Notes: generated from the letters alone by a model not told the origin. DNA of 64,000 bases from GCA-002727615 sp964442655 (GCA_964442655.1 CAYTZM010000004.1:62001-126000), one strand, 5' to 3'. Positions 20,212 to 29,208 are shown, counted from the stretch's first letter. Numbers and translations are program-made.

Positions 20212-20285
20212 TGGTTGGGGCGCCTGGATTCGAACCAGGGATACCGATACCAAAAACCGGCGCCTTACCGCTTGGCCACGCCCCA
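20212..20285 (-). tRNA. tRNA-Gln (anticodon UUG)
   Basis: The minus strand folds as a full cloverleaf. The acceptor stem is TGGGGCG/CGCCCCA, the D arm contains AAGCGGTAAG, the anticodon stem is CCGGT/ATCGG (one G-U pair) with loop TTTTGGT, and the T arm is CCTGG-TTCGAAT-CCAGG. The anticodon TTG is at 20251-20253. After discriminator A73 the genome encodes CCA (20212-20214). The sequence closely resembles proteobacterial tRNA-Gln. Confidence 0.97.
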
Positions 20286-20413
20286 TTCTATTAAATATAA
20301 TAGTAAACATTTAACGTTAGATGGATATTTTCGCAAGTATAAGTATAATAAAATATGATTTATTTTTTATTCTATAATTTGACTGATAAAAAAATACTGA
20401 TAAAACATCTCTT

Positions 20414-21301
20414 ATGATAGCTAAAATATTAGATGGAAAAAAAATTGCTGCGAAAGTTCGAAAAGAAGTATCTGATGCAGTAATAGAGTTAAAGAAAAAT
20501 AATGCTAACCCAGGGTTAGCAACTGTTATTGTTGGAGAGGATCCAGCTAGTAAAGTTTATATAAGAAATAAAAATAAATCAGCCAATGAATTAGGAATAG
20601 AATCTTTTCAATATAATTTAAAAGACAATATACCAGAAGAAGAATTGTTGAATTTAATTAGTAAATTAAATAATAATTTGGAGGTAGATGGAATATTAGT
20701 TCAGTTGCCTTTACCTAATCATATAAATACAGAATCTGTCGTTGATGCAATCAGACCAGATAAAGATGTGGATGGATTTAATGTTTTGAATGCAGGAAAT
20801 TTATATTTAAATAAAAATAGTGTCATACCATGTACTCCATTAGGTTGTATTATAATGTTACATACACTTAATATATCATTAAAAGGTTTGCATGCTGTTA
20901 TTATTGGAAGAAGTACTATTGTGGGCAAGCCTCTTTCTCAATTATTGTTAAAAGAAAATTGTACAGTTACTGTTGTTCACTCGCATACTAAAGATGTTAA
21001 AAATTTTGTTAAAGAAGCTGATATTGTAATTGCAGCAGTAGGAATAGCAAATTATGTACAAGGAGATTGGATCAAAAAAGGGTCTATAATAATAGATGTA
21101 GGAATAAATAGGATAACTAAGGATGGAAAAACTATATTAGTAGGTGATGTAGATTTTGAGGAAGCAGCAAAAAAAGCATCTGTAATTAGCCCTGTACCGG
21201 GAGGTGTAGGACCAATGACAATTGCATGTCTTTTGATGAATACTGTGATTCAGTGTGGAAAACATAATAATATAAACTTAAATAATTATTTTAATTTTTA
21301 A
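20414..21301 (+). CDS. folD: Bifunctional methylenetetrahydrofolate dehydrogenase / cyclohydrolase
   Basis: Interconverts 5,10-methylene-THF and 10-formyl-THF (NADP-dependent) in one-carbon metabolism. It has GEDPASKVYIRNKNKSANELGI (the YxxxK catalytic pair), DGILVQLPLPNHI, PDKDVDGFN, IIGRSTIVGKPLSQLLL for NADP binding and the C-terminal SPVPGGVGPMTIACLLMNT. The length of 295 aa is typical. It ends in a 4-base overlap with convergent ispE and is divergent from tRNA-Gln/korA. Confidence 0.98.
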   Translation: MIAKILDGKKIAAKVRKEVSDAVIELKKNNANPGLATVIVGEDPASKVYIRNKNKSANELGIESFQYNLKDNIPEEELLNLISKLNNNLEVDGILVQLPLPNHINTESVVDAIRPDKDVDGFNVLNAGNLYLNKNSVIPCTPLGCIIMLHTLNISLKGLHAVIIGRSTIVGKPLSQLLLKENCTVTVVHSHTKDVKNFVKEADIVIAAVGIANYVQGDWIKKGSIIIDVGINRITKDGKTILVGDVDFEEAAKKASVISPVPGGVGPMTIACLLMNTVIQCGKHNNINLNNYFNF

Positions 21302-22179
21302 TTAATAATTTTTGAATAATTAATCCACCATTTTGGCTTAAACGATTTTAAATTTAGCATTGCATTTTTAGCACTACTTTTATTTTTAAAAACACCATAA
21401 CACGTTGGCCCACTTCCAGACATATTATAATAAATAATATTTTTTTGTTTTGATAATAGTTTTTGTGCAGTAATTATTTCAAATTCAATATTTTCTGCAA
21501 AAATTTTGAGATTATTAGTAAAGACATTTTTATATAGGTTATTGTTATTATAATTTGTTATAATATTTTTCTTTTTTTGATACATTTTAAAAACTTTTTT
21601 TGTTGAAACATTTTTGTTGGGTGTGATTAATACAATCCATTTGTAATTTTTTATAAGTTTTTTAATAAAGTAAGGTAAATTAGTAATATTTTCTCCTATT
21701 TTAGTTATTTTTAAAGATTTTGAATGTATACAAGCTGGTATGTCTGTTCCTAATTTCTTTGAAATATCATATGAAGAATTTTTAAGCATTTTATATAGGT
21801 TTATATTATATATTTTACATAGTAATCTAATAGTAGCTGCTGCATCTGCAGAGCCTCCTCCTATTCCTGAAGAGATTGGTAAATTTTTGTTTAATTGAAT
21901 TACCATATCAGATTTAATGTTATATTTATTACAAAAATATAGTGCAGATTTATAGCAAAGATTTTGATATTTTTCATTTTTTAGAGCTTTTGAAAAAGGT
22001 CCTATAATATTAAATTTTATTTTATTGTTTTTAGTATTTAAAATTTTAATAGAAACTACATCATGTAAATTCGCAAAAACTACATAAGATTCTAAATTAT
22101 GATACCCATCTTGTCTTTTGTTAAGTATTTTTAAAGATAAATTTATTTTTGCCGGAGCTTTTTCGAAAAAAGATTTCAT
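21298..22179 (-). CDS. ispE: 4-diphosphocytidyl-2-C-methyl-D-erythritol kinase
   Basis: GHMP kinase of the MEP isoprenoid pathway. The N-terminus FEKAPAKINLSLKIL and the ATP loop PISSGIGGGSADAAATIRLL are clear, and MSGSGPTCYGVF gives the third GHMP motif. ATG 22179 is chosen because it places this N-terminus as in the family and starts 4 bases after the upstream TPR gene's stop. A longer frame to 22239 would add 20 unconserved residues overlapping that gene. dxs and ispH of the same pathway are also in this window. Confidence 0.95.
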   Translation of the reverse strand: MKSFFEKAPAKINLSLKILNKRQDGYHNLESYVVFANLHDVVSIKILNTKNNKIKFNIIGPFSKALKNEKYQNLCYKSALYFCNKYNIKSDMVIQLNKNLPISSGIGGGSADAAATIRLLCKIYNINLYKMLKNSSYDISKKLGTDIPACIHSKSLKITKIGENITNLPYFIKKLIKNYKWIVLITPNKNVSTKKVFKMYQKKKNIITNYNNNNLYKNVFTNNLKIFAENIEFEIITAQKLLSKQKNIIYYNMSGSGPTCYGVFKNKSSAKNAMLNLKSFKPKWWINYSKIIN

Positions 22180-22183
22180 ATTA

Positions 22184-23881
22184 TTAAATAGGTTCAGATT
22201 TTGCATTAACTCCAGCTTTAGGAGTAATTTTACCATCAATTTTATCTTGTATTATAACTTTTAATTCTTGAGATGGATTAAATTTTAGGGCTCTCTCCCA
22301 TTGAAATAAAGCTTCAATTTTTCTATCGGTATAAAATAGAGCGTCTCCTAAATGGTCAATAATAATTACATCACTTAATAATTGAGAGGCTTTTTCAAGT
22401 TGTTCTACAGCTTTTTCATATTTTCCAATTTGATAATATGCCCAACCTAAACTATCAATTATATATCCATCATTTGGTCTTTGTTCAACAGCTTTTTCAA
22501 TCATAGAAAAGGCTTTTTCAATATGAACTCCTTGGTCTATCCAAGAATACCCCAAATAATTTAGAACTTGAGGATTATCTGGCACAAATTGCAAAGTTAA
22601 TAAAAAGTATTTTTCAGCTTTTTCCCATTGCTTTCCTCTTTCTAATGCTATGGCTGTAGAGTATAGCAATGGCCAATGCTTAAATTCTATATTATTAATA
22701 TCATCAATAATTTTATCATAAATTATAATTGAATTATTATAGTCTTCTTCTTTGTAATATAATTCTGCCATAGTTCTTGAAAAATTAATATTTTTTGGCT
22801 GGTTTAAAATTATATTATTTAAATAATTTATTGAGCTGTTAATCCCTTCTATAGAATATTTCATTTCGGCAATTGCAATTATAGCGTCATAACTTACATA
22901 AGAATTATTTGAAATATTATTAAAATATTTTAAGGATCTATCATTGTTATTTATTGACCTAAATATTCTAGCTAGTAAGTAATTGCATTCATCAATATTT
23001 GAATTTAAATATTTTGCCATTTGAGCAAAAGTAAGTGCTTGCATATTAAGTCCTTCATTGTATAACAGCTCAGCACTATTTAAGAATATTTCAGCAATAC
23101 CATCTTTAGGAGAAAGAATCATATTAGAATTAGATAAGGATTTTGTGTTTTTGAAAATTATTAATTCGTTGCTATAAGGGTCTAATTGTTCAAGTTTATT
23201 AAGTGTTTTGATCTTAAGGTTATTTTGACCTATTTTTTCAAAAAATAATGCAGCAGCAATGTAGACTTTTGCATTAGCGGTATTAGCTTTGTTAATAACA
23301 TTTTGATAGTGCCTAAGTGCAGCCTCGTCATCTCCCATATATTCATAAATTAATGCAGCATGATAATCGTAGATTGGTGCTAGAATTCCTTTATTTGCTT
23401 CATTTTGAATTTTTTCTAACCCCTCTATGTGTTTATTATTACTTGTAGCTGCCCAAGTTTGGAGAATAGGTAAAATATAGTTATCTATTCCTGTAGGAGT
23501 AATATTATTGAAAATTTCTGAGACTATATTGTAATTATTAGATTTTATAAATTTTAAAGATTGTAAATATTGGACAATTGAAATCTCAGGCATTTTATTA
23601 GCTATTTTAGAACTAATAGATACAGCTTCATTAACTTGGCCATTAGCTGTCAGTGCCTCTAATGCGATAAGTGCTAATCCATTTGATTCAGTATTTCTAT
23701 TATATGCAAATTTAGCATAATAAGATGCTGCTTCTATATCAGTAGTTGCTCGTGCTATTTTACTGCTTAAAAATGCACCTATTTGGTTTGGAGTCCAATT
23801 TTTTGCTAACGCTTGGCATGATAATAACATGTATACAAATATTATTAAAATTTGCAGCAATTTGTTAAAATGAAATATCAC
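22184..23881 (-). CDS. Exported tetratricopeptide-repeat protein
   Basis: The 565-aa protein has an N-terminal hydrophobic segment (residues 8-25, LLSCQALA); the Cys could act as a lipobox but the context is imperfect. TPR units run through most of the length, clearest in the C-terminal half (LNYLGYSWIDQGVHIEKAF, SLGWAYYQIGKYEKAV, LGDALFYTDRKIEALF). TPR proteins of this size directly upstream of ispE are frequent in alphaproteobacteria; a role in envelope assembly is only inferred. The divergent gap to the next gene (23882-24040) is almost pure A/T and probably holds both promoters. Confidence 0.88.
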   Translation of the reverse strand: MIFHFNKLLQILIIFVYMLLSCQALAKNWTPNQIGAFLSSKIARATTDIEAASYYAKFAYNRNTESNGLALIALEALTANGQVNEAVSISSKIANKMPEISIVQYLQSLKFIKSNNYNIVSEIFNNITPTGIDNYILPILQTWAATSNNKHIEGLEKIQNEANKGILAPIYDYHAALIYEYMGDDEAALRHYQNVINKANTANAKVYIAAALFFEKIGQNNLKIKTLNKLEQLDPYSNELIIFKNTKSLSNSNMILSPKDGIAEIFLNSAELLYNEGLNMQALTFAQMAKYLNSNIDECNYLLARIFRSINNNDRSLKYFNNISNNSYVSYDAIIAIAEMKYSIEGINSSINYLNNIILNQPKNINFSRTMAELYYKEEDYNNSIIIYDKIIDDINNIEFKHWPLLYSTAIALERGKQWEKAEKYFLLTLQFVPDNPQVLNYLGYSWIDQGVHIEKAFSMIEKAVEQRPNDGYIIDSLGWAYYQIGKYEKAVEQLEKASQLLSDVIIIDHLGDALFYTDRKIEALFQWERALKFNPSQELKVIIQDKIDGKITPKAGVNAKSEPI

Positions 23882-24040
23882 GTTAGTTTCCTTATTGAAT
23901 AATTATACTTTATATTATTATAATTTTGCATTATTTTATTTTTATTATTATATATTATATTTTATTATTACTTTAAAAAAATTTACTTTATATTAAATAT
24001 GTATATTTTTAAACAAAATTAATATTGAGGATAAAAATAG

Positions 24041-24235
24041 GTGGCTATTACAAAGAATAATCCAGCAGTTAGGGGTGCAAAACAAAAAAATAAAACTTTT
24101 AATGGAAAAGTTGCTAAGCCTGTGAAATATATTGGCACTTGGGTAGGTCACGGTAATTATATTGCTGCACAGGATGAATCAGGGAAGCTAATAAAAGATA
24201 ATGAAGGACGTCCTATACCATACGGATCTATATAA
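24041..24235 (+). CDS. Small conserved-looking protein of 64 aa
   Basis: Not recognised. It starts at GTG 24041 with GAGGA ten bases upstream. The product is basic at the N-terminus (AITKNNPAVRGAKQKNK) and has a C-terminal half with GTWVGHGNYIAAQDESGKL and EGRPIPYGSI, with no signal peptide or membrane segment. The composition, a good Shine-Dalgarno sequence and the 23-base gap to the next gene in the same direction argue that it is real and co-transcribed with the glycosylase. Compact and glycine-rich, it may bind a nucleic acid or a protein partner, but this is a guess. Confidence 0.65.
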   Translation: MAITKNNPAVRGAKQKNKTFNGKVAKPVKYIGTWVGHGNYIAAQDESGKLIKDNEGRPIPYGSI

Positions 24236-24258
24236 TTTATTTTATTTAAAGAATTATT

Positions 24259-24984
24259 TTGAAAAACTTAGATAATAAATACTTAGACGCAATTAGCTGG
24301 TTATATGAAATTGGCTGCGATGAAGTAGTAGACTTTACTCCAAGAGATAATAGTAATGTTTCTGGAATTGAAGATAATAATCTTGTTATTTCTAAAAGTG
24401 AAAATATTGATATATTTCGAATCGTAAATGATATTGATTCCTTTGAGACTCTTGAGAGTTTTGTTTATAAAAGTAATGTTGAAAAATATAAAAATTATAA
24501 ATTTTTTAATGGCTTTAATAGTTCTGATTTAATGGTCGTTGGAGACTATCCCACTGAAGAAGAGTTGAGTATAGGCAAGCCGTTTCAAGGAAAAGCTGGA
24601 AATTTATTAGATGCTATGTTACAGGCTATAGATTTTGACAAGACAAATACTTTTTATACTAATTTTTATATTCAAAATATCAGGGATAGTAATAAAAATT
24701 TAAAAAATGAATCCAAATTTTTTCTTTCTATTTTATTTAAGCAAATTGAGTTAGTTAATCCTAAAGTAGTAATTGTTTTTGGAGCTGAGGTTTGTAATGC
24801 TTTAACAGGTAATGAAGAGGGTATTTTTGTTTCAAGAGGTAAATGGTTTGATCTTAAAACTGAAGGTGCAGCTTTTAAATTTTCTGCTGTATCCATGTTC
24901 CATCCTAGACATATTTTAGCTAATCCTGTTAATAAAAAAGAAGCTTGGGAAGACTTAAAAGCAATCAAAAGAAAATTTTCTTAA
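24259..24984 (+). CDS. Uracil-DNA glycosylase superfamily protein (family 4-like, divergent)
   Basis: Base-excision repair glycosylase-like protein of 241 aa. The motif VVGDYPTEEELSIGKPFQGKAG corresponds to the family 4 GExPGxxED...G.PFVG.AG region with several substitutions, and SMFHPRHILANP corresponds to the second (HP) motif. Only two cysteines are present (about residues 20 and 178), so the four-Cys iron-sulfur cluster of canonical family 4 enzymes cannot form. The start is TTG 24259. The order UDG-slt-moaB is common in alphaproteobacteria and supports orthology despite the divergence. Confidence 0.85.
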   Translation: MKNLDNKYLDAISWLYEIGCDEVVDFTPRDNSNVSGIEDNNLVISKSENIDIFRIVNDIDSFETLESFVYKSNVEKYKNYKFFNGFNSSDLMVVGDYPTEEELSIGKPFQGKAGNLLDAMLQAIDFDKTNTFYTNFYIQNIRDSNKNLKNESKFFLSILFKQIELVNPKVVIVFGAEVCNALTGNEEGIFVSRGKWFDLKTEGAAFKFSAVSMFHPRHILANPVNKKEAWEDLKAIKRKFS

Positions 24985-25049
24985 TAATCATATATTTTTA
25001 ATTTTTTATATAGTACATAACTATTTTAATTATTTATTTTGGATAGACA

Positions 25050-26801
25050 TTGTTTTTAAATTATAAAATACTTTTTTTTATCTTTTTAATAATATTTTCT
25101 AAAAATGTTTTTAGTGATGAAATTCAAAATAATTATTTTTATAAGGGTCTTTTAAAATTTAATAAGCAAAAGAATATAGAAATCTTACTTTCATCAGAAG
25201 ATGTAAAAAAATATAAGAATATTTTTGCATTACAAAAAGAAGGGAACTGGAAAGATTCAAAAAGAATTATAGAAAGTTTAGATAATAAAATATTGCTGGG
25301 TCATGTTAAATATCAAAAATTAATGCATCCTACTAAATATAGATCTCCATATAATGAGTTAAAGGATTGGTTGGATCTTTATAGTGATCACCCTATGGCA
25401 GATAGAATTTGGAAGTTAGCTAAGTTAAGACAACCTGGTGGTGTAAAACCTCCAAGGCCTCCACAAAATATCGAGAGAATTTCTGGTTATGGATTAGATA
25501 GGAATACGAATATTGCTTTAAAAAGATTTAAAATTTCTAAGAAGTATTATAAATATTATTCTCAAGTTAGAAATTTAGTAAAAAGAGGCAGACCTACTTC
25601 AGCATTAAAACAATTAAATACGTACGAAAATTTACCACAAAATATATATGATGATTTAAGAGGCATAATTTCTGCAGGATATTATTCAGTAGGAAAAGAT
25701 AAGGTTTCATTAAAATTGGCTATTTCCTCAGCTTCGAGGTCTGGTTTAAATAATCCTATTTTGTATTGGAGGGCAGCTTTAGCGGCATATAGACTTGATA
25801 AAAAAGATATATCTCTTAAAAACTTTATTATATTGACAAAAATTAAAGAAAAACATTGGTTAAAATCTGCTGCTGCTTATTGGACTGCTAAAATATTTAA
25901 AGAAATGAATAATGAAATAGATAGTACAAAGTTTCTTAAAATAGCAGTTGAACAGTTAGATACTTTCTATGGTCAGTTGGCTTTAGAAAGTCTCAAAATT
26001 GATCAACAGTTTGATTGGTCGATGAAAAATCCTGGTAAAATATTTACTTTAGATATTTTCAATAATGCACATTTAAAAAGAGCAATAGCCTTGTCTGCAA
26101 CTGAAAGATATGGTGAAGCTGACCAAGAAATAAGAATGTTATATGGGGTTTTAAGTGAGAGCAATTTAGAAAAGTTGCTTGAAGTTACAGAATATCTTAA
26201 TTTACCGGCCGTGCAAATGAGATTAGGTGATAAGTTATCTCAAAGAGGTAAAAATAATTATATGGCATTGTATCCAAGTCCTAATTGGATAGCTAAAGAA
26301 AATTTAAAAATAGACGAAGCATTTTTATGGGCTTTGGTTAGAAAGGAGTCTAGTTTTTATTTAAAAGCTAAAAGTAATAGAGGTGCTAGGGGGTTGATGC
26401 AGTTAATGCCACGTACTGCAAGAATGGTTGCAAAAGATAGAAGTTTAAGAGGGGCTAATAGGTGGAAACTATATGACTTACATAAGAACACAACTATTGG
26501 TCAAAAATTAATATTAAGATTACTAAAATTAGAAAATATTTCTAATTCTCTTATTCCTTTGCTAATTGCTTGGAATGCTGGCCCTAATAGACTTGAGCAA
26601 TGGAATAAAAATATAAATAAGTATAAAGATCCATTACTTTATATAGAAAGTATTCCTAGTTATGAAACCAGATGGTTTGTTAAGAAAGTATTAAAAAATT
26701 TATGGATTTATAGAGATAAATATGAACAAATTAAGTATAGTAGAAAAGCATTAAGTTTAAATGATTGGCCAAAATATATTAATTTAAATTATACGGAGTA
26801 A
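25050..26801 (+). CDS. Soluble lytic murein transglycosylase
   Basis: Periplasmic enzyme that cleaves peptidoglycan glycan strands. The signal peptide ends near residue 23 (KNVFSDE). An alpha-helical superhelical middle region similar to Slt70 is followed by a C-terminal SLT domain, with the catalytic Glu in ALVRKESSFYLKAKS (about residue 432), GARGLMQLMPRTA and AWNAGPNRLEQW. The length of 583 aa is near that of Slt70. The start is TTG 25050 preceded by GGAT. It is followed 6 bases later by moaB. Confidence 0.93.
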   Translation: MFLNYKILFFIFLIIFSKNVFSDEIQNNYFYKGLLKFNKQKNIEILLSSEDVKKYKNIFALQKEGNWKDSKRIIESLDNKILLGHVKYQKLMHPTKYRSPYNELKDWLDLYSDHPMADRIWKLAKLRQPGGVKPPRPPQNIERISGYGLDRNTNIALKRFKISKKYYKYYSQVRNLVKRGRPTSALKQLNTYENLPQNIYDDLRGIISAGYYSVGKDKVSLKLAISSASRSGLNNPILYWRAALAAYRLDKKDISLKNFIILTKIKEKHWLKSAAAYWTAKIFKEMNNEIDSTKFLKIAVEQLDTFYGQLALESLKIDQQFDWSMKNPGKIFTLDIFNNAHLKRAIALSATERYGEADQEIRMLYGVLSESNLEKLLEVTEYLNLPAVQMRLGDKLSQRGKNNYMALYPSPNWIAKENLKIDEAFLWALVRKESSFYLKAKSNRGARGLMQLMPRTARMVAKDRSLRGANRWKLYDLHKNTTIGQKLILRLLKLENISNSLIPLLIAWNAGPNRLEQWNKNINKYKDPLLYIESIPSYETRWFVKKVLKNLWIYRDKYEQIKYSRKALSLNDWPKYINLNYTE

Positions 26802-26807
26802 ATTCTT

Positions 26808-27350
26808 ATGGTAGGAATTGATAAAGAAAGAATATTTAAACCAGTCAATATTGCTATTGTTACAGTTTCAGATACTAGAACACTTCAGAATGATAAATCA
26901 GGAAATACTTTAGAAAAAAGAGTATTAGATGCAGGACATAATTGTATAAGTAGGACTTTAGTTAAAGATGATATAGATAAAATTAAGGAAATATTAAAAG
27001 AGTTGATTAATAATCTAGAAATAGATGTTGTAATTACTACTGGAGGTACTGGCATAACAGGCAGAGATTTAACACCAGAGGTTTTTAATGAAGTTTTAGA
27101 AAAAGAGATACCTGGTTTTGGAGAGCTTTTTAGATGGTTGAGTTATAAAAAAATAGGAACTTCTACTATTCAATCTCGAGCGATGGCAGGTGTGTGTAAG
27201 GGAACTTATTTATTTTCATTACCTGGTTCTGTTGGAGCGTGTAAAGATGCATGGGATGATATATTAATTTATCAATTAGATTATAGATATAAACCGTGTA
27301 ATTTAGTTGAATTAATGCCTAGATTAAGAGAGCACGAGGAGGATCAATAG
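26808..27350 (+). CDS. moaB: Molybdenum cofactor biosynthesis protein B
   Basis: MoaB/MogA-fold protein of molybdopterin synthesis, 180 aa. Visible are NIAIVTVSDTRT, the TTGGTGITGRDLTPE molybdopterin-binding loop, and FSLPGSVGACKDAWDDIL. The last codons, encoding MPRLREHEEDQ and a TAG stop, are partly duplicated 3.4 kb downstream at 30685-30720. That suggests this 3' end is an integration target and that the terminal codons may themselves have been supplied by an incoming element. The gene begins 6 bases after slt. Confidence 0.95.
   Translation: MVGIDKERIFKPVNIAIVTVSDTRTLQNDKSGNTLEKRVLDAGHNCISRTLVKDDIDKIKEILKELINNLEIDVVITTGGTGITGRDLTPEVFNEVLEKEIPGFGELFRWLSYKKIGTSTIQSRAMAGVCKGTYLFSLPGSVGACKDAWDDILIYQLDYRYKPCNLVELMPRLREHEEDQ
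27311..27350 (+). other. Putative attachment site copy 1 (3' end of moaB)
   Basis: The last 36-40 bases of moaB align with 30681-30720. The 13 bases AATGCCTAGATTA (27314-27326 and 30684-30696) are identical. About 28 of 40 positions match overall by hand alignment, and the reading frame and stop are preserved in both copies. Direct repeats of a gene's 3' end flanking foreign genes are the usual footprint of tyrosine-recombinase integration; no recombinase gene is present, so this is inference. Confidence 0.55.
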
Positions 27351-27421
27351 TCCTTGTAAAACCAATATAAACCATTGATTTATATACATTTTTTATAAAT
27401 TCTTAAAAATTCAATATTCAA

Positions 27422-27447
27422 AAAGTGACCAACTAAAGTGACCAACT
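27422..27447. repeat. Perfect 13-bp tandem repeat, two units
   Basis: AAAGTGACCAACT occurs twice head to tail (27422-27434 and 27435-27447), 72 bases past the moaB stop. A different 13-bp-period tandem repeat lies in the equivalent place after the second moaB end (30771-30793). Short tandem sites of this spacing can be arm-type binding sites of tyrosine recombinases, which is a plausible but untested role here. Confidence 0.7.
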
Positions 27448-27478
27448 TCAGATAATTATTTTTAGATTTTCCTAGTTT

Positions 27479-27742
27479 TTACCTGCAAGTTATATCCTCC
27501 TCACCATCTTGAAAACATTTCCTATCAACTTGTCGTAATATCCAACCTAGGAGAAACATAGTTATAAATGAAAATATAATATAACCAGATTTTTTAGTTC
27601 TATAAGTTATTTTTTCTTTATTAATTAGCTTGGATTCAACAAAAACTCGAGAATAAATTATAGTTATAATACCTATAATAAAAGCACAAATAATTCCCAT
27701 TAATATAGAAAGAAATATTATATTTTTAAGATCATCACTCAT
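27479..27742 (-). CDS. Small two-helix membrane protein, island gene
   Basis: Not recognised. The 87-aa product has two predicted membrane segments (about residues 8-30 and 53-69), separated by a short charged stretch with KEKITYRTKK. A cysteine-containing tail, RQVDRKCFQDGEEDITCR, follows. The ATG at 27742 lies directly next to repeat copy A, whose conserved tail GTATG runs into the start region. There is no obvious Shine-Dalgarno sequence, so leaderless or repeat-derived translation signals are possible. It is the gene closest to moaB in the island. Confidence 0.55.
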   Translation of the reverse strand: MSDDLKNIIFLSILMGIICAFIIGIITIIYSRVFVESKLINKEKITYRTKKSGYIIFSFITMFLLGWILRQVDRKCFQDGEEDITCR

Positions 27743-27804
27743 ACAAAAAGCCTACCACAACTAGAGCCATCTCTACAAATTCTGGAGCAGGTGGTGGATT
27801 TAAA
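27740..27804 (-). repeat. Dispersed structured intergenic repeat, copy A
   Basis: It fills nearly the whole gap between the malonyl-CoA decarboxylase stop (27808) and the 87-aa gene start. On the plus strand the outer arms CTACCAC (27752-27758) and GTGGTGG (27791-27797) can pair with one G-T. Inside is TAGAG-CCAT-CTCTA (27762-27775), then CTGGAG. It shares CATACAA...CTACCA, the central palindrome, CTGGAG and GTGGTGGAT-TAAA with copies B and C. Confidence 0.75.
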
Positions 27805-27807
27805 AAT

Positions 27808-29085
27808 TTAAGACTTTTTAACTTTATTAAATTTTGATAATAAAGATTTAGATGAAGCAATTGTCTCTCTTGAAAAGTACTGTTCATGATTCTTTTCTAA
27901 ATTGTCCATTTGATATTTATAATTCACCATTAGTCCTGCTGAATTAGCTATACCTTTTTTTGAGGGATTACCCATAAAATTTATTTTATCTAAAGAAGCT
28001 CCATTACTTAAGTGAAATCTTTGAACTGGATCTAATGGAAGACCATCTTTATGTTTAGCCTCAAAGAAATATTTTATTGAGTGATTTAAAATTTCTTTCT
28101 CATTACTTAAGATTGTATTTTTATCAATAATTTTATCATGCAAAATAGGATTATTTTGCTTTAACCATATATTGAAATCAGGTACTGGAGATAAAGTTAC
28201 AAAAGTTTCTAAACTAGGAAATTCTTTTTTCAAGTCCATTACCACTTGCTTTAGGAGAAAATTACCAAAAGAAATACCCTTAAGACCTTTTTGACAATTT
28301 GATATTGAATAAAAAACAGCAGTTTTAAATTTCTTAGGGTTAGTTTTAGCTCTATTTAAATCTAATATATCGTCTATTTTTGATGGCACTTCTGATGTTA
28401 ATGCTACTTCAACAAATATTAGAGGTTCATCTTCCATTGTAGGGTGGAAGAATGAATAACATCTTCTATCTTCAGGCTTTAACCTATTTCTCAAATCTAG
28501 CCATGAAGATATTTCATGCACAGCTTCATACTTTATTATTTTTTCTAAAATTTTAGCTGAAGTATCCCATGTAATTGGATGCGTAACTAAAAAACCTCTA
28601 TTGAACCAATTTTTAAATAAATTAGATAAATCTATATCAACTTTTTTTAATTCTATATTTTCTTTTATTAAATTTAATAATCTTTCTCTAATATTTACTA
28701 ATCTTATAGTTCCTCTTTCTATAGAATTTAAATTTTTAAAAATTTCCATTCTTTTTGAATTAAATTTTGAAGTCATAGATGTATAATTTTGATTAGAATT
28801 ATTATCTGCGTAGTTACTTACTGATTTTAATAATTCTTGATTATCAAAATCATAGTCTTTAGATAGTATTAAGAAAAAATCTAACAAATCTTTATCATTA
28901 AGATTTTCTATTTTTATCATCAGTGTTTCAGAATATGCTAAAGCTGAGGCTTCACCTTTGCAATTTATAACCTTATCCAATAATCCAGTTATTGAATCTT
29001 TTGTTTTAAAATCAGAAAATATATTTCTTGGATTTATATATTTATTTTCAAATAACTTAGAAAATATTCCTTCAAATAAACTCAT
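27808..29085 (-). CDS. Malonyl-CoA decarboxylase
   Basis: Converts malonyl-CoA to acetyl-CoA and CO2. The 425-aa protein has an N-terminal helical domain and a C-terminal catalytic domain with RRCYSFFHPTMEDEPLIFVEV. The Ser segment is YSISNCQKGLKGISFGN (about residue 257) and the His segment is FHLSNGASLDKINF (about residue 360), matching the catalytic Ser and His of the MCD family. AAGGA precedes the ATG. MCD often accompanies malonyl-CoA synthetase (matB), which is not adjacent here; instead it is cargo in the moaB island between small membrane-protein genes. Confidence 0.93.
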   Translation of the reverse strand: MSLFEGIFSKLFENKYINPRNIFSDFKTKDSITGLLDKVINCKGEASALAYSETLMIKIENLNDKDLLDFFLILSKDYDFDNQELLKSVSNYADNNSNQNYTSMTSKFNSKRMEIFKNLNSIERGTIRLVNIRERLLNLIKENIELKKVDIDLSNLFKNWFNRGFLVTHPITWDTSAKILEKIIKYEAVHEISSWLDLRNRLKPEDRRCYSFFHPTMEDEPLIFVEVALTSEVPSKIDDILDLNRAKTNPKKFKTAVFYSISNCQKGLKGISFGNFLLKQVVMDLKKEFPSLETFVTLSPVPDFNIWLKQNNPILHDKIIDKNTILSNEKEILNHSIKYFFEAKHKDGLPLDPVQRFHLSNGASLDKINFMGNPSKKGIANSAGLMVNYKYQMDNLEKNHEQYFSRETIASSKSLLSKFNKVKKS

Positions 29086-29208
29086 TTTTTATTTATCCTT
29101 AATAATAAGCATCATAAACCTTTTACTTAAAAATTTAAACTTAATGAATGAAAACATGTAAACGATTTACTCTAATAATAATGATTTTTTGTAAATATTT
29201 ACTAATGC

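Noticed and set aside
21298..22239. Longer ispE start at 22239
   Set aside because: It would overlap the upstream TPR gene by 56 bases and add unconserved residues; ATG 22179 fits the family N-terminus and spacing.
27740..27804. Repeat as the end of a coding sequence
   Set aside because: Copies A, B and D can be read as similar peptides in one plus-strand frame (STN or STY followed by SG or TG), but copy C breaks the frame with length changes and no upstream reading frame joins them, so structure is a better explanation.
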